From contig NZ_JAMFLI010000003.1 in NCBI RefSeq assembly GCF_023502145.1, positions 1-64,000 of the forward strand: a DNA stretch of 64,000 nt, written 5' to 3'. Source of the DNA: Craterilacuibacter sp. RT1T (GTDB taxonomy: Bacteria; Pseudomonadota; Gammaproteobacteria; Burkholderiales; Chromobacteriaceae). The notes below the pieces were generated by a model. The model searched no databases, was not told the DNA's origin, and saw only the letters and a program-made list of their open reading frames with translations. The position numbers and the translations under genes are program-made. The first letter of the stretch is position 1. The number at the start of each line of letters is the position of its first letter. Below, piece by piece: positions 52,557 to 63,151 of the stretch.

Positions 52557-53834
52557 ATGTCTGAAAAATCGAGCGGCGAAAAACTCTTGTACTGCTCTTT
52601 CTGCGGCAAAAGCCAGCATGAAGTGCAGCGCTTGATAGCCGGCCCCCAAGTCTATATTTGCAACGAGTGCGTGCGCTTGTGTGACGATATCATTATCGAG
52701 GAGCTCGACCAGAAATCGATCGAAGCCGCCGTCGAGAGTGAAGAGCGCAAGCTGCCTGCACCGCAGGAAATCCGCGAAGCGCTGGATCAGCATGTTATTG
52801 GCCAGGATATGGCCAAGAAATCGCTGGCGGTTGCCGTGTACAACCATTACAAGCGGCTGTACACACCGGTGGTCAAGGATGAGGTTGAACTGTCCAAGAG
52901 TAATATTCTCTTGATCGGTCCGACCGGCTCCGGCAAAACGCTGCTGGCGCAGACGCTGGCCAAATTGCTGGATGTCCCTTTTGTGATTGCGGATGCCACC
53001 ACGCTGACCGAGGCCGGTTATGTGGGGGAGGATGTAGAACACATCATCCAGAAGCTGCTGCAAAAGTGTGATTACGATGTCGAGAAGGCGCAGCGCGGTA
53101 TCGTCTATATCGACGAAATCGACAAGATTTCGCGCAAGTCGGAAAACCCGTCCATTACCCGCGATGTGTCGGGTGAAGGCGTGCAGCAGGCGCTGCTGAA
53201 GCTGATTGAAGGTACGGTCGCTTCGATTCCGCCGCAAGGTGGCCGCAAGCATCCGAATCAGGAGTTCATCCAGATCGACACCACCAACATTCTGTTCGTG
53301 TGTGGCGGTGCGTTTGACGGGCTGGAGAAAATTATCCGCCGTCGCTCGGAAAAGGGTGGGATTGGTTTCGGTGCCGAAGTTTCGTCCAAGGATGAAGGCA
53401 AGAGCGTTTCTACCTTGTTCAAAGAGGTGGAGCCGGAAGACCTGATCAAGTTTGGTCTGATTCCCGAGCTGATCGGTCGTCTGCCGGTAGTCACGACGCT
53501 GGAAGAGCTGGACGAAGAAGCGCTGGTCACCATCCTGACCCAGCCGCGCAATGCGCTGAGCAAGCAGTATCAAAAATTGTTCGCCATGGAGGGCGTGGAG
53601 CTGGAATTGCGTCCATCTGCATTGCGCGTGATCGCCAAGCAGGCGATGATACGCAAGACGGGTGCCCGCGGTCTGCGCTCCATTCTCGAACGCGCCTTGC
53701 TGGATACCATGTATGAACTGCCTTCGATGCAGAACGTGGAAAAGGTTGTGGTTGACGAGAAGGTGATCGAAAAGGGCGATAAACCCTTGTTCATCTACCG
53801 CGAGGCAGATGACGGGCTGGCCCAGTCTGCCTGA
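52557..53834 (+). CDS. clpX: ATP-dependent Clp protease ATPase subunit ClpX
   Basis: This is a 425-residue AAA+ unfoldase. The N-terminal zinc-binding domain holds C13-x2-C16 and C35-x2-C38. Walker A is GPTGSGKTL (about 119), Walker [11 protein letters not shown] and the sensor-2 region [13 protein letters not shown]. The pore loop GYVGEDVE and the ClpP-binding IGF-like loop region (GGIGFGAEV) are visible. A clear terminator follows 17 bp after the stop, separating clpX from lon. Confidence 0.97.
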   Translation: MSEKSSGEKLLYCSFCGKSQHEVQRLIAGPQVYICNECVRLCDDIIIEELDQKSIEAAVESEERKLPAPQEIREALDQHVIGQDMAKKSLAVAVYNHYKRLYTPVVKDEVELSKSNILLIGPTGSGKTLLAQTLAKLLDVPFVIADATTLTEAGYVGEDVEHIIQKLLQKCDYDVEKAQRGIVYIDEIDKISRKSENPSITRDVSGEGVQQALLKLIEGTVASIPPQGGRKHPNQEFIQIDTTNILFVCGGAFDGLEKIIRRRSEKGGIGFGAEVSSKDEGKSVSTLFKEVEPEDLIKFGLIPELIGRLPVVTTLEELDEEALVTILTQPRNALSKQYQKLFAMEGVELELRPSALRVIAKQAMIRKTGARGLRSILERALLDTMYELPSMQNVEKVVVDEKVIEKGDKPLFIYREADDGLAQSA

Positions 53835-53851
53835 AACGGTTGAACATGACA

Positions 53852-53878
53852 AAACCGCCCTTCAGGGCGGTTTTTTAT
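53852..53878 (+). terminator. Terminator after clpX
   Basis: AAACCGCCC-TTCA-GGGCGGTTT (53852-53873) continues into a T-run. The stem is perfect. Confidence 0.92.
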
Positions 53879-53899
53879 TTGGGGCTGACAGCCGGAGCG

Positions 53900-53927
53900 C
53901 TTGAAATGCGCATGTGCTCCCCCATTT
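53900..53927 (+). promoter_or_regulatory. Heat-shock (sigma-32) promoter of lon
   Basis: CTTGAAA (53900-53906), 13 bp, CCCCATTT (53920-53927) matches the E. coli sigma-32 consensus CTTGAAA-N11-16-CCCCATNT at every defined base. It lies 37 bp ahead of the lon start, just after the clpX terminator. Confidence 0.85.
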
Positions 53928-53964
53928 CTGCTCTATTAATATCCATTAGCCATGGTCAGGAAAT

Positions 53965-56379
53965 ATGTCCCAGAGCGTCGAACTTCACGAAGAAACCGCA
54001 TTGCCGCTGCTGCCGCTGCGCGATGTGGTGGTCTTCCCCCATATGGTTATTCCGCTGTTCGTCGGTCGTGCCAAGTCTATCCGTGCACTGGAAGTGGCGA
54101 TGGACGAAGGCAAGCAGATCCTGCTGGTTGCACAGCGCTCCGCCTCCAAGGATGAGCCTGCGCCCGAAGATCTGTATGAAATCGGTACCGTGGCCTCCGT
54201 GCTGCAAATGCTCAAGCTGCCGGATGGTACGGTCAAGGTGCTGGTAGAAGGGCGCCAGCGCGCCTATGTGAAGGATGTCCGGGAAGAGGAAGATTGCTTT
54301 GTTGCGACTGTCTCGCCTGTGGCACCCGAGCCTGCGGACTCGACCGAAGTCGAAGCCATGCGCCGCGCCTTGCTGAACCAGTTCGAACAGTACGTCAAAC
54401 TCAACAAGAAAATCCCGCCCGAAGTGATGACCTCGCTGGCCGGTATCGAGCAGGCCGGGCGCTTGGCCGATACCGTGGTGGCGCATCTGCCGCTGAAGAT
54501 CGAGCAGAAGCAGGAAGTGCTGGAAATCCTCGAGGTGCAGGCGCGTCTGGAGCATCTGCTGTCACAGCTGGAAGGCGAAATCGACATTCTGCAGGTCGAG
54601 AAACGCATCCGTGGCCGCGTCAAGCGCCAGATGGAAAAGAGCCAGCGCGAGTATTACCTGAACGAGCAGGTCAAGGCCATCCAGAAAGAACTGGGCGAGC
54701 TGGAAGAAGGCGGCGAGACCGAAGAGCTGGAAAAACGCATCAAGGCCTCGGGCATGAGCAAGGAGGCGCGCGAAAAGGTGACGGCCGAACTCAAGAAGCT
54801 GTCGCTGATGTCGCCGATGTCGGCCGAAGCCACGGTGGTGCGTACCTATATCGATACGCTGCTCGATCTGCCGTGGAAAAAGAAAACCAAGATCAGCAAG
54901 GATATCGAGCATGCCGACGATGTTCTGAACGAGGATCACTTTGGCCTGGAAAAGGTCAAGGAGCGCATTCTCGAGTATCTCTCGGTGCAACAGCGTGTCG
55001 ACCGCCTCAAAGCGCCTATCCTGTGCCTGGTTGGGCCGCCGGGCGTGGGTAAAACCTCGCTGGGGCAATCGATTGCCCGTGCAACCGGACGCAAGTTCGT
55101 GCGCATGGCTTTGGGTGGCGTGCGTGACGAGGCCGAAATCCGCGGTCATCGCCGTACCTATATCGGTTCCATGCCGGGCAAGGTGCTGCAAAACATGACC
55201 AAGGTCGGCGTGAAAAACCCGCTGTTCCTGCTGGACGAGGTCGACAAGCTGGGTGCTGACTTCCGTGGCGACCCGTCTTCGGCGCTGTTGGAAGTGCTGG
55301 ACCCGGAGCAGAACCATGCTTTTGCCGATCACTATGCCGAGGTTGAGTACGATCTGTCGGATGTGATGTTTGTCGCGACCGCCAATTCGCTGAATATCCC
55401 GCCAGCGCTTTTGGACCGCATGGAGATTATCCGTCTGTCCGGTTACACCGAAGACGAGAAGATCAATATCGCGCTCAAGTATCTGGTGCCCAAGCAGATG
55501 AAGAACAACGGGGTGAGCGTGGACGAGGCGCTGATCGACGAAACAGCCATCCGCGACATCGTGCGTTACTACACGCGTGAAGCCGGCGTGCGTAGCCTGG
55601 ACCGTGAAATCGCTAAAATTTGCCGCAAGGTGGTGATGGCGCAGTTGCAGAAAAAAGACAAAGCCGGCAAGGTGACGGTCGATGCAGATAACCTCGACAA
55701 GTATCTGGGTGTGCGCCGTTTCGACTATGGTCTGGCCGAAGAAGAGAACCGCCTGGGGCAGGTCACGGGTCTTGCCTGGACCGAAGTGGGCGGAGAATTG
55801 CTGACGATCGAGGCGGTAGCACTGCCTGGTAAAGGCAATATCATCCGTACCGGCCAACTGGGCGAAGTGATGCAGGAGTCGATTACGGCAGCCTTGAGCG
55901 TGGTCAGAAGTCGTGCCGCATCGCTGGGCATCAAGCCGGATTTCTATGAAAAACGCGACATGCACATACATGTTCCTGAGGGTGCAACCCCCAAGGACGG
56001 GCCATCTGCGGGTATTGCCATGACCACAGCCATTGTGTCGGTACTGACCGGAATTCCGGTGCGCGCCGATGTGGCTATGACGGGTGAAATTACCCTGCGC
56101 GGCGAAGTGTTGCCTATTGGCGGTCTCAAAGAGAAACTTTTGGCGGCGCATCGTGGCGGCATCAAGCAGGTACTGATCCCGCACGGCAATGTGAAGGATC
56201 TCGTTGAAATTCCAGCGAATATCAAGGGCAAGCTGGAGATCCATCCGGTCAAATGGATAGACCAGGTCTTGGCTTTGGCGCTGGAAAGAATGCCTGAGGC
56301 GTTGTCAGAGGATGCAACGTCTGCCAATATGTCGCCATCAGCGGACGCCGTACAGAATCAGTCCGTCGTGACGCACTGA
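53965..56379 (+). CDS. lon: Lon ATP-dependent protease
   Basis: This is an 804-residue hexameric AAA+ serine protease. The N-terminal LON domain covers about 10-205 ([23 protein letters not shown]), followed by a coiled-coil region to about 300. The ATPase domain has Walker [10 protein letters not shown] (about 355) and [10 protein letters not shown]. The protease domain has catalytic Ser in [10 protein letters not shown] (about 678) and Lys in [14 protein letters not shown] (about 721). Expression should be heat-induced from the sigma-32 promoter directly upstream. hupB follows, as in many proteobacteria. Confidence 0.97.
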   Translation: MSQSVELHEETALPLLPLRDVVVFPHMVIPLFVGRAKSIRALEVAMDEGKQILLVAQRSASKDEPAPEDLYEIGTVASVLQMLKLPDGTVKVLVEGRQRAYVKDVREEEDCFVATVSPVAPEPADSTEVEAMRRALLNQFEQYVKLNKKIPPEVMTSLAGIEQAGRLADTVVAHLPLKIEQKQEVLEILEVQARLEHLLSQLEGEIDILQVEKRIRGRVKRQMEKSQREYYLNEQVKAIQKELGELEEGGETEELEKRIKASGMSKEAREKVTAELKKLSLMSPMSAEATVVRTYIDTLLDLPWKKKTKISKDIEHADDVLNEDHFGLEKVKERILEYLSVQQRVDRLKAPILCLVGPPGVGKTSLGQSIARATGRKFVRMALGGVRDEAEIRGHRRTYIGSMPGKVLQNMTKVGVKNPLFLLDEVDKLGADFRGDPSSALLEVLDPEQNHAFADHYAEVEYDLSDVMFVATANSLNIPPALLDRMEIIRLSGYTEDEKINIALKYLVPKQMKNNGVSVDEALIDETAIRDIVRYYTREAGVRSLDREIAKICRKVVMAQLQKKDKAGKVTVDADNLDKYLGVRRFDYGLAEEENRLGQVTGLAWTEVGGELLTIEAVALPGKGNIIRTGQLGEVMQESITAALSVVRSRAASLGIKPDFYEKRDMHIHVPEGATPKDGPSAGIAMTTAIVSVLTGIPVRADVAMTGEITLRGEVLPIGGLKEKLLAAHRGGIKQVLIPHGNVKDLVEIPANIKGKLEIHPVKWIDQVLALALERMPEALSEDATSANMSPSADAVQNQSVVTH

Positions 56380-56465
56380 TTCAAGGCGTCGGAAAGAGTT
56401 TAACAGCGCATGAAATACCTCGTGTCGGGCAGGTTTTTTACCGGGGGCTATCCACGGGAGGCCGC

Positions 56466-56495
56466 TTGACACAAGGATTTCAGCCTTGCTATAAA
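56466..56495 (+). promoter_or_regulatory. Strong sigma-70 promoter of hupB
   Basis: TTGACA (56466-56471), 18 bp, TATAAA (56490-56495), preceded by TGC as an extended -10. It lies 57 bp ahead of the hupB start. Confidence 0.78.
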
Positions 56496-56551
56496 TCAGG
56501 CGGTTTTGCCGCATACTACGTATTCCGAAGAATGATGAAAGGGGACTTAAC

Positions 56552-56821
56552 GTGAACAAGTCTGAACTGATCGATGCCATCGCAGCCCATGCCGACATTT
56601 CCAAGGCAGCTGCTGCCAAAGCGCTGGACGGTGTAATTGTTGCTGTAACCGATACCCTGAAAAACGGCGATGATGTCACGCTGGTCGGTTTTGGTACTTT
56701 CTACGTAGGCGAACGTGCCGAGCGTAGCGGCCGCAATCCTAAGACTGGTGAAACCATCACCATTCCTGCTGCCCGTACTCCGAAGTTCCGTGCCGGTAAG
56801 GCACTGAAGGATGCACTGTAA
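56552..56821 (+). CDS. hupB: DNA-binding protein HU
   Basis: This is an 89-residue nucleoid protein with a helical dimerisation body ([27 protein letters not shown] in parts). The DNA-bending beta arm has [21 protein letters not shown] and [19 protein letters not shown]. It starts with GTG 56552, eight bases after AGGGG. A strong sigma-70 promoter precedes it. The lon-hupB-ppiD order with a tRNA between is common in this group. Confidence 0.97.
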   Translation: MNKSELIDAIAAHADISKAAAAKALDGVIVAVTDTLKNGDDVTLVGFGTFYVGERAERSGRNPKTGETITIPAARTPKFRAGKALKDAL

Positions 56822-56885
56822 ACAGTTGCATGCCTGCCTCTGACGGGCAGGCTGGACAGAAAGCTTGCTCTTCTGTCATGTTAAC

Positions 56886-56962
56886 GGAGTGGTAGTTCAG
56901 TTGGTCAGAATACCGGCCTGTCACGCCGGGGGTCGCGGGTTCGAGCCCCGTCCACTCCGCCA
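56886..56962 (+). tRNA. tRNA-Asp (anticodon GUC)
   Basis: A 77-nt gene with acceptor GGAGTGG/CCACTCC, anticodon arm CCGGC-CTGTCAC-GCCGG (anticodon GTC), T loop TTCGAGC, discriminator G and encoded CCA. Confidence 0.97.
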
Positions 56963-56969
56963 GACACGC

Positions 56970-56998
56970 AAGGTGAACGGGCAACCGTTCACCTTTTT
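56970..56998 (+). terminator. Terminator after tRNA-Asp
   Basis: AGGTGAACGG-GCAA-CCGTTCACCT (56971-56994) is a perfect 10-bp stem running into five T residues. Confidence 0.9.
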
Positions 56999-57028
56999 CT
57001 ATTTGTGGTCGTTGACTCCAGTAAAGCC

Positions 57029-58855
57029 ATGTTTGATTTCGTTCATAACAACAAATTTGCCATCAAGATCATTCTTGGTGCAGTAGCCCTGACCTTTGTC
57101 GGTTTCGGGGTAGGCAGCTATTCGTCAGTGGTGGATGATCCTTATCTGGCCAAAGTCGGCGGCCAGAAGATCGTTAAAGCCGATCTTGACCGCGCGCTTG
57201 AGGGGCAGCCTGCCAATGCCGCGACCCGTCAGGCCGCGCTGGAAAACCTGATCCGGCAGAATCTGGTGTTGGCGGATGCGGACGCCTCCAGCCTGACCGT
57301 GGGTAGCACCGAGCTGCGCCGGGTGATTGCCTCGATACCGGCCTTCCAGCAAGACGGAAAATTCAGCCCCGAGCGCTACAAGGAGTTTCTGGCTAGCCGT
57401 TACATGACGCCGGACGCATTCGAAGCGCGCGTGCTGCAGGACATTACCCTGCAAAGCCAGTTGTTGCCTTATACCGGCAGCCATTTCGTATCGCGTGCCG
57501 TTGCGGCGCGCATGGCGGCACTATTGGGTGAAACGCGCGATGTGCAGGCAATGGTATTGCGCCCGCAGGCATTCGAAGCCGATATCAAGCTGGATGAGGC
57601 GGCGCTTAAGGCTTACTACGACGCCAATAAAGCGCGCTTCCGTACGCCGGATGCGGTGAAGCTTGATTATGTCGTGCTGTCGCAGGCGCAACTGGCAGCC
57701 AAGGTTTCCGTCAGCGATGCCGAGGCCCGCAAGTATTACGAAACGCATGCGGCCGAGTTTGCCAGTGAAGAGCGCCGTGTTTCGCATATTCTGCTGACGG
57801 TCGATCAAGCAGCCAAGCCGGAAGTCAAAGCCAAGGTCAAGGCCGAGGCTGAGGCGCTACTCAAGGAAGTGCGTGCGAATCCGGCTCGCTTTGCCGAGCT
57901 GGCCAAGACCCGCTCGCAGGATCCGGGTTCGGCCGCCAATGGCGGGGATCTGGGCTTCTTTGCCCGTGGTGCCATGGTCAAGCCATTTGAAGATGTTGCT
58001 TTCAGTCTGAAAAAAGACCAGATCAGCGAGGTCGTTACGACCGATTTCGGCTATCACATCCTCAAGCTGGACGAGATCAAGACTACCGATTTTGATGCCG
58101 TCAAAGCGCAAATCATCGAGCAGATGAAGCGTCAGAAGGCGACTAGCGAATATCGTGCGGCCGCTGAAAAATTAGCCGATCTGGCTTATCAGCATGGCGA
58201 CTCGCTCAAGGCGATTACCGATGCGCTGGGGCTGCCGGTGGAAAAAACCGGCCTCTTGGAGCGTGGCAAGCCGGGGGACGGCATGGCCGCTAACCCCAAG
58301 CTGCTGGAAGCGGTGTTCTCGGATGACGTGCTGAAAAAGAAGCACAATAGCGAACCGGTCGAGGTGGGTAACAATACGCTGGTCGTGGCACGTGTGGCCG
58401 AGTATCAGCCTGCGCATCAGCAGACGCTGGCCGAAGTGACACCGCTGATCCGTAGCGAACTGCTGCAAAAAGAAGGGGCCAAGCAGGCTGAGGAGAAAGG
58501 GAAGGCTTTGCTGGCCGAACTTAAAGCCGGCAAGGCGGCTTCGGTCACGGGCTGGGGTGAGATGGTGCCGGTTTCGCGCCGCGCGCCACAGGGTTTACCG
58601 CTGGCTGATTTGCGTGCCTTGTTTGCCGCACCGGCCAAGGTGCTGCCGGCCTACGTGGGTATCAAGCATGATAACGGTGACTATGTGATCTACCGTATCG
58701 ATAAGCTGGTACCGGCTAAAAATGATAACCCGGCGGAACTGGCCCAGCTGTCGGCCGTGATCGGCGAGATGTCATCCAATGCGCTGGTCAGTGCCTATCT
58801 GGAGAGCTTGCGCCAGAAGTATCCGGTGACGCTGAGTCAGCAACCCGCCGAGTAA
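57029..58855 (+). CDS. ppiD: Periplasmic folding chaperone PpiD
   Basis: This is a 608-residue inner-membrane-anchored chaperone facing the periplasm. The N-terminal anchor [27 protein letters not shown] is followed by a SurA-like N-domain. The parvulin domain covers about 255-355 ([41 protein letters not shown] and [10 protein letters not shown]), and a long C-terminal helical region follows. It assists outer-membrane protein folding at the Sec translocon exit. ATG 57029 is chosen from the typical MFDFV start; the ribosome site is weak and an in-frame GTG at 57005 exists. It is the last gene of the tig-to-ppiD block. Confidence 0.93.
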   Translation: MFDFVHNNKFAIKIILGAVALTFVGFGVGSYSSVVDDPYLAKVGGQKIVKADLDRALEGQPANAATRQAALENLIRQNLVLADADASSLTVGSTELRRVIASIPAFQQDGKFSPERYKEFLASRYMTPDAFEARVLQDITLQSQLLPYTGSHFVSRAVAARMAALLGETRDVQAMVLRPQAFEADIKLDEAALKAYYDANKARFRTPDAVKLDYVVLSQAQLAAKVSVSDAEARKYYETHAAEFASEERRVSHILLTVDQAAKPEVKAKVKAEAEALLKEVRANPARFAELAKTRSQDPGSAANGGDLGFFARGAMVKPFEDVAFSLKKDQISEVVTTDFGYHILKLDEIKTTDFDAVKAQIIEQMKRQKATSEYRAAAEKLADLAYQHGDSLKAITDALGLPVEKTGLLERGKPGDGMAANPKLLEAVFSDDVLKKKHNSEPVEVGNNTLVVARVAEYQPAHQQTLAEVTPLIRSELLQKEGAKQAEEKGKALLAELKAGKAASVTGWGEMVPVSRRAPQGLPLADLRALFAAPAKVLPAYVGIKHDNGDYVIYRIDKLVPAKNDNPAELAQLSAVIGEMSSNALVSAYLESLRQKYPVTLSQQPAE

Positions 58856-58870
58856 ATCTTGAGCGGGAAT

Positions 58871-58906
58871 GCAAAAACGGGCGCCAGAAATGGCGTCCGT
58901 TTTTGC
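58871..58906. terminator. Bidirectional terminator between ppiD and hutH
   Basis: GCAAAAACGGGCGCCA-GAAA-TGGCGTCCGTTTTTGC forms a 16-bp stem (one G-U) with A5 and T5 on its arms, so it can serve both convergent genes. Confidence 0.88.
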
Positions 58907-58920
58907 ATGGTGAACCGGCC

Positions 58921-60456
58921 TTAGAGCGAGGGGAGCAAGCCGGGCAGGGCGTAACGGTTGTAACTGGCGCGCGCGATCAGCGCGACCGCGCGTTCGATAT
59001 CCGCTGCGAAATAACGGTCCTGATCGTAAAACGCGACCTCGGTGCGCAGTAGCGCCTTGGCGTCTTCCAGTGGGGGCGAACTGGTGGCCGGTGCGCGGAA
59101 GTCCAGCCCCTGGCAGGCGGCCAGCAGTTCGACCGCCAGAATGCCGGTAGTGTTGTCGGCCATGTCGCGCAGGCGGCGTGCGGCAAAGGTGGCCATGGAG
59201 ACATGATCTTCCTGATTGGCCGAGGTTGGCAGGCTGTCGACCGAAGCGGGATGGGCCAGTGACTTGTTTTCCGATGCCAGTGCTGCACCTGTGACCTGAG
59301 CAATCATAAAGCCGGAATTGACGCCGCCGTTATTGACTAGGAAGGGAGGCAGCTTGGACAGGTTGCTGTCTATCAGCAGCGCCATGCGCCGCTCTGACAG
59401 GGCGCCGATTTCGGCAATGGCCAGCGCCAGATTGTCGGCGGCAAAGGCAACCGGTTCGGCATGGAAATTGCCGCCGGACAGGATGTCGTTATCGTCGGCA
59501 AAAACCAGCGGGTTGTCGGACACGGCATTGGCTTCGATCTGCAAGACGCCGGCCGCATGGCGAATCTGATCCAGGCAGGCACCCATGACCTGCGGCTGGC
59601 AGCGCAGGCTGTACGGGTCCTGCACCTTGTTGCAGTTGGCATGGCCTTGGGCGATGGCGCTACTCTCGCCCAGCAAGCTGCGATATAGACGGGCGGCGTC
59701 CATCTGCCCCTGATGACCGCGCACCGCATGGATGCGTGCATCAAACGGGCGGCGGCTGCCTTGCGCCGCTTCTACCGACAGGCTGCCGGCTACGCTGGCG
59801 GCGATATACAGATCTTCGGCGGCGAACAGGCCTTCCAGCGCAAGCGCGGTCGAAGCCTGTGTGCCGTTAAGCAAGGCCAGCCCCTCTTTGGGGGCCAGCG
59901 TGATCGGGCTCAGCCCGGCCAGATGCATGGCCTGCGCGCCGCTGATGCGCTCGCCGGCAAGCAAGGCTTCACCTTCCCCTATCAATACGGCACTCATATG
60001 TGCCAGCGGCGCCAAATCGCCCGAGGCACCGACCGAACCCTTTTGCGGAATCAGCGGGTAGATTTGCTGGTTGAACAGTGTGATCAGCGCTTCGATGACC
60101 TCCAGGCGCAGGCCGGAGTAGCCGCGTGCCAGCGAGTTGATCTTGAGCGCCATGACCAAGCGCACGGTGCTGAGGGGCATAGGCTGGCCGATGCCGGCGG
60201 CGTGGGACAGCACAATAGAGCGCTGCAGCAGTTCCAGTTCTTCGGCGGCGATCTTGGTATTGGCCAGCAAGCCAAAGCCGGTGTTGATGCCGTACACGGT
60301 ACGTCCTTCGGCCAGTACCTGTTGTACGGTTGCGGCAGAGGCGTGGATGGCGGCGTGGGCTGCAGTATCCAGCGATAGTTGTAGTGCCGGCTCACGCGCG
60401 ATCTGGCGCAGCTGAGCCAGGCTTAGCTGGCCGGGGATGATGTTCAGGCAAGTCAT
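58921..60456 (-). CDS. hutH: Histidine ammonia-lyase
   Basis: This is a 511-residue enzyme that converts L-histidine to urocanate and ammonia, the first step of histidine breakdown. The self-made MIO cofactor comes from the ASG in [17 protein letters not shown] (about 142-144). Other marks are [26 protein letters not shown] and [13 protein letters not shown]. The length is that of the family. It is the last gene of the hutI-hutG-hutU-hutH operon, 54 bp after hutU. No hut repressor gene is in the window. Confidence 0.97.
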   Translation of the reverse strand: MTCLNIIPGQLSLAQLRQIAREPALQLSLDTAAHAAIHASAATVQQVLAEGRTVYGINTGFGLLANTKIAAEELELLQRSIVLSHAAGIGQPMPLSTVRLVMALKINSLARGYSGLRLEVIEALITLFNQQIYPLIPQKGSVGASGDLAPLAHMSAVLIGEGEALLAGERISGAQAMHLAGLSPITLAPKEGLALLNGTQASTALALEGLFAAEDLYIAASVAGSLSVEAAQGSRRPFDARIHAVRGHQGQMDAARLYRSLLGESSAIAQGHANCNKVQDPYSLRCQPQVMGACLDQIRHAAGVLQIEANAVSDNPLVFADDNDILSGGNFHAEPVAFAADNLALAIAEIGALSERRMALLIDSNLSKLPPFLVNNGGVNSGFMIAQVTGAALASENKSLAHPASVDSLPTSANQEDHVSMATFAARRLRDMADNTTGILAVELLAACQGLDFRAPATSSPPLEDAKALLRTEVAFYDQDRYFAADIERAVALIARASYNRYALPGLLPSL

Positions 60457-60510
60457 GGTGTCTTCTTAATCGTGTCTGTTGGCGCTGCCGGTGCCGGCTG
60501 CGTATTTTAT

Positions 60511-62196
60511 CTAGGATTGGTGCGGCTCTTGCAGCATCGGCAGATCCAGCCCTTGCGCCTTGGCACAGTCGCGGGCGATGGCGTAGCCGGCGTCGGCATG
60601 GCGCATCACGCCGGTGGCCGGGTCGTTGTGCAAGACCCGCGCGACGCGGCGGGCAGCCTCATTGCTGCCGTCACAGACGATGACCACACCGGCGTGCTGG
60701 GAGAAGCCCATGCCGACGCCGCCGCCATGGTGCAGCGATACCCAGGTCGCGCCGCCGGCGGTGTTAAGCAGCGCGTTCAGTAGCGGCCAGTCGGAGACCG
60801 CATCCGAGCCATCCAGCATGGCTTCGGTTTCGCGGTTGGGGCTGGCGACCGATCCCGAGTCCAGATGGTCGCGCCCGATCACGATCGGTGCTTTGAGTTC
60901 GCCGTTTTTCACCATCTCGTTAAAGGCCAGGCCAAGGCGGGCACGGTCTTTTAATCCGACCCAGCAGATGCGCGCCGGCAGGCCCTGAAAGGCGATGCGC
61001 TCTTTTGCCATGTCCAGCCAGTTGTGCAGATGTGGGTTGTCCGGGATCAGCTCTTTCACCTTGGCATCGGTCTTGTAAATATCTTCCGCATCGCCGGACA
61101 GCGCGACCCAGCGGAACGGACCGATGCCTTCGCAAAACAGCGGGCGCACATAGGCCGGTACAAAGCCGGGGAAATCAAAGGCATTGCTGACGCCTTCTTC
61201 CAGCGCCATCTGGCGGATATTGTTGCCGTAATCCAAGGTGGCCGCGCCGCGCGACTGCAGTGCCAGCATGGCGCGTACCTGTACCGCCATCGACTGGCGC
61301 GCCGCAGCAAATACTTCGCCGGGGGCGCTTTTTTGCGCCTCGCGCCATGTGCTGATGCTCCAGCCCTGCGGCAGATAGCCATGGATAGGGTCATGGGCCG
61401 AGGTCTGGTCGGTGACCACATCCGGTGTAATGCCGCGCGCCACCAGTTCGCTAAACACATCGGCGGCGTTGCCCAGCAGGCCTACCGAGACTGGCGTGCC
61501 GGCCTGCCTGGCCTCTTCCAGCATGGCCAGCGCCTGATCCAGCGTAGCGGCTTTGCGGTCTACATAGCGGGTTTTCAGGCGGAAATCGATGCGGGTCTCG
61601 TCACACTCGACTGCCAGCATGGAAAAACCGGCCATGGTGGCCGCCAGCGGCTGGGCGCCGCCCATGCCGCCCAAGCCGCCAGTCAGTACCCAGCGCCCTT
61701 TGGCCTCGCCCGCGAAATGCTGGCGGGCAACGGCGACAAAGGTTTCGTAAGTGCCCTGTACGATGCCTTGCGAGCCGATATAGATCCAGCTGCCGGCCGT
61801 CATCTGGCCGTACATCATCAGGCCTTTTTTATCCAGCTCGTTAAAGTGCGCCCAGTTGGCCCAGTGCGGTACCAGATTGGAGTTGGCGATCAGCACCCGT
61901 GGTGCATCGGCGTGGGTTTTGAATACGCCGACCGGCTTGCCGGACTGCACCAGCAGCGTTTCGTCGTCTTCCAGCCGGGTCAGCACTTCAAGAATCTTGT
62001 CGTAACTCTCCCAGTCGCGGGCTGCGCGGCCGATGCCGCCGTAGACCACCAGACTTTGCGGATGCTCGGCGACTTCGGCGTCGAGGTTGTTCTGCAACAT
62101 GCGAAATGCCGCTTCGGTCAGCCAGCTCTTGCAGCTGAGGGTGGTGCCGCGCGGGGCACGGATGTGGCGGCTCGGGTCAAAACGCGCATCGTTCAT
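60511..62196 (-). CDS. hutU: Urocanate hydratase
   Basis: This is a 561-residue NAD-dependent urocanase that converts urocanate to 4-imidazolone-5-propionate. Typical segments are [14 protein letters not shown] near the start, [36 protein letters not shown] (NAD loop), [14 protein letters not shown] and the active-site Cys region [19 protein letters not shown] 62196 overlaps the hutG stop by 4 bp (ATGA) and has ribosome site AAGGAG. Confidence 0.97.
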   Translation of the reverse strand: MNDARFDPSRHIRAPRGTTLSCKSWLTEAAFRMLQNNLDAEVAEHPQSLVVYGGIGRAARDWESYDKILEVLTRLEDDETLLVQSGKPVGVFKTHADAPRVLIANSNLVPHWANWAHFNELDKKGLMMYGQMTAGSWIYIGSQGIVQGTYETFVAVARQHFAGEAKGRWVLTGGLGGMGGAQPLAATMAGFSMLAVECDETRIDFRLKTRYVDRKAATLDQALAMLEEARQAGTPVSVGLLGNAADVFSELVARGITPDVVTDQTSAHDPIHGYLPQGWSISTWREAQKSAPGEVFAAARQSMAVQVRAMLALQSRGAATLDYGNNIRQMALEEGVSNAFDFPGFVPAYVRPLFCEGIGPFRWVALSGDAEDIYKTDAKVKELIPDNPHLHNWLDMAKERIAFQGLPARICWVGLKDRARLGLAFNEMVKNGELKAPIVIGRDHLDSGSVASPNRETEAMLDGSDAVSDWPLLNALLNTAGGATWVSLHHGGGVGMGFSQHAGVVIVCDGSNEAARRVARVLHNDPATGVMRHADAGYAIARDCAKAQGLDLPMLQEPHQS

Positions 62197-63149
62197 GCTT
62201 GCTCCTTGGTATCGTGTCCGCGCGCTAAGTGGCGGGTAATGGTCCAGGCCAGCCGGGCGGCGGTTTTGGCGCCATGGCTGTCCTGATCGTATTTGGGGTT
62301 GAATTCAACAAGATCGGCACCGGCAAGCTTGCCGCTTTGGGCAATTTGCACGATCAGGGTTTCAATGACCGCACTGTCCACGCCAAAGCCGGCCGGAGCG
62401 GATACGGCCGGCATTTGTGCCGCCGGCAGGACATCCAGATCCAGCGTCAGGTAAAGAAGATCGACATTGCCGATAAATTCGGCCAGTTGCTGGCGGATTT
62501 CGGGCAGTTGCCATGCGGTCATAGCCGTATCCAGCCGCCACTTGGCCCCCAGTGTCAGTGCAGTATCGAATAGCGCGCAGGTGTTGGCCGGTTCGGCGAC
62601 ACCCAAGCACAGATAGTGGAAGTCCAGGCCTTTTTGCGCGCAGTCGGCGGCGATTTGTGCAAACGGCGTGCCGCTGCTGGCGGCATCTGCATGGCGCAAA
62701 TCGAAGTGGGCATCAAAATTGATGATGCCGATACGCTTATGCGGGTAGGCACGAACGAGCCCAAGCCAGTGGCCATAGGCGGTTTCATGGCCGCCACCCA
62801 GTACCAGCGGCAAGTGTCCGTCTTGAGCGATGGCGCAGACGCGTTCTGCCAACGCTTGCTGAGCCGCTTCAAGCGCTTCGCCTTCGCAGCGAATGTCTCC
62901 TGCATCGTAAAGCGGCAGGGTCGGATGCCAGGCCAGATTGGCTAGCATCTGGCGCAAGACGGCAGGGCCGGCGGCGGCGCCGGGGCGCCCCTGATTGCGG
63001 CGTACCCCCTCGTCACAGGCAAAGCCCAGCAAGGCGATGCCGGCGGCGCCGTTACTGCTTAGCGGATGAACCGCCTGATGCCAGCGCCGTGCGCGCTCGC
63101 CTTCCGCTGCGTCTATGCGTCCGCGCCAGACGCGCATATCGATTTGCAT
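62193..63149 (-). CDS. hutG: Formimidoylglutamase
   Basis: This is a 318-residue binuclear manganese enzyme of the arginase/ureohydrolase family. It hydrolyses formimidoyl-glutamate to glutamate and formamide. Metal ligands are in [13 protein letters not shown] (His), [11 protein letters not shown] (Asp, His, Asp) and [14 protein letters not shown] (Asp, Asp). The one-step HutG route is therefore used in place of HutF deiminase. ATG 63149 is preferred because AAAGGA is then well spaced; ATG 63155, which would overlap the hutI stop as ATGA, is possible. It is co-transcribed with hutI and hutU. Confidence 0.93.
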   Translation of the reverse strand: MQIDMRVWRGRIDAAEGERARRWHQAVHPLSSNGAAGIALLGFACDEGVRRNQGRPGAAAGPAVLRQMLANLAWHPTLPLYDAGDIRCEGEALEAAQQALAERVCAIAQDGHLPLVLGGGHETAYGHWLGLVRAYPHKRIGIINFDAHFDLRHADAASSGTPFAQIAADCAQKGLDFHYLCLGVAEPANTCALFDTALTLGAKWRLDTAMTAWQLPEIRQQLAEFIGNVDLLYLTLDLDVLPAAQMPAVSAPAGFGVDSAVIETLIVQIAQSGKLAGADLVEFNPKYDQDSHGAKTAARLAWTITRHLARGHDTKEQA

Positions 63150-63151
63150 GG

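Noticed and set aside
54562-56244. Long minus-strand open frame opposite lon
   Set aside because: Same cause; lon is unmistakable on the plus strand and the antisense product shows no domain.
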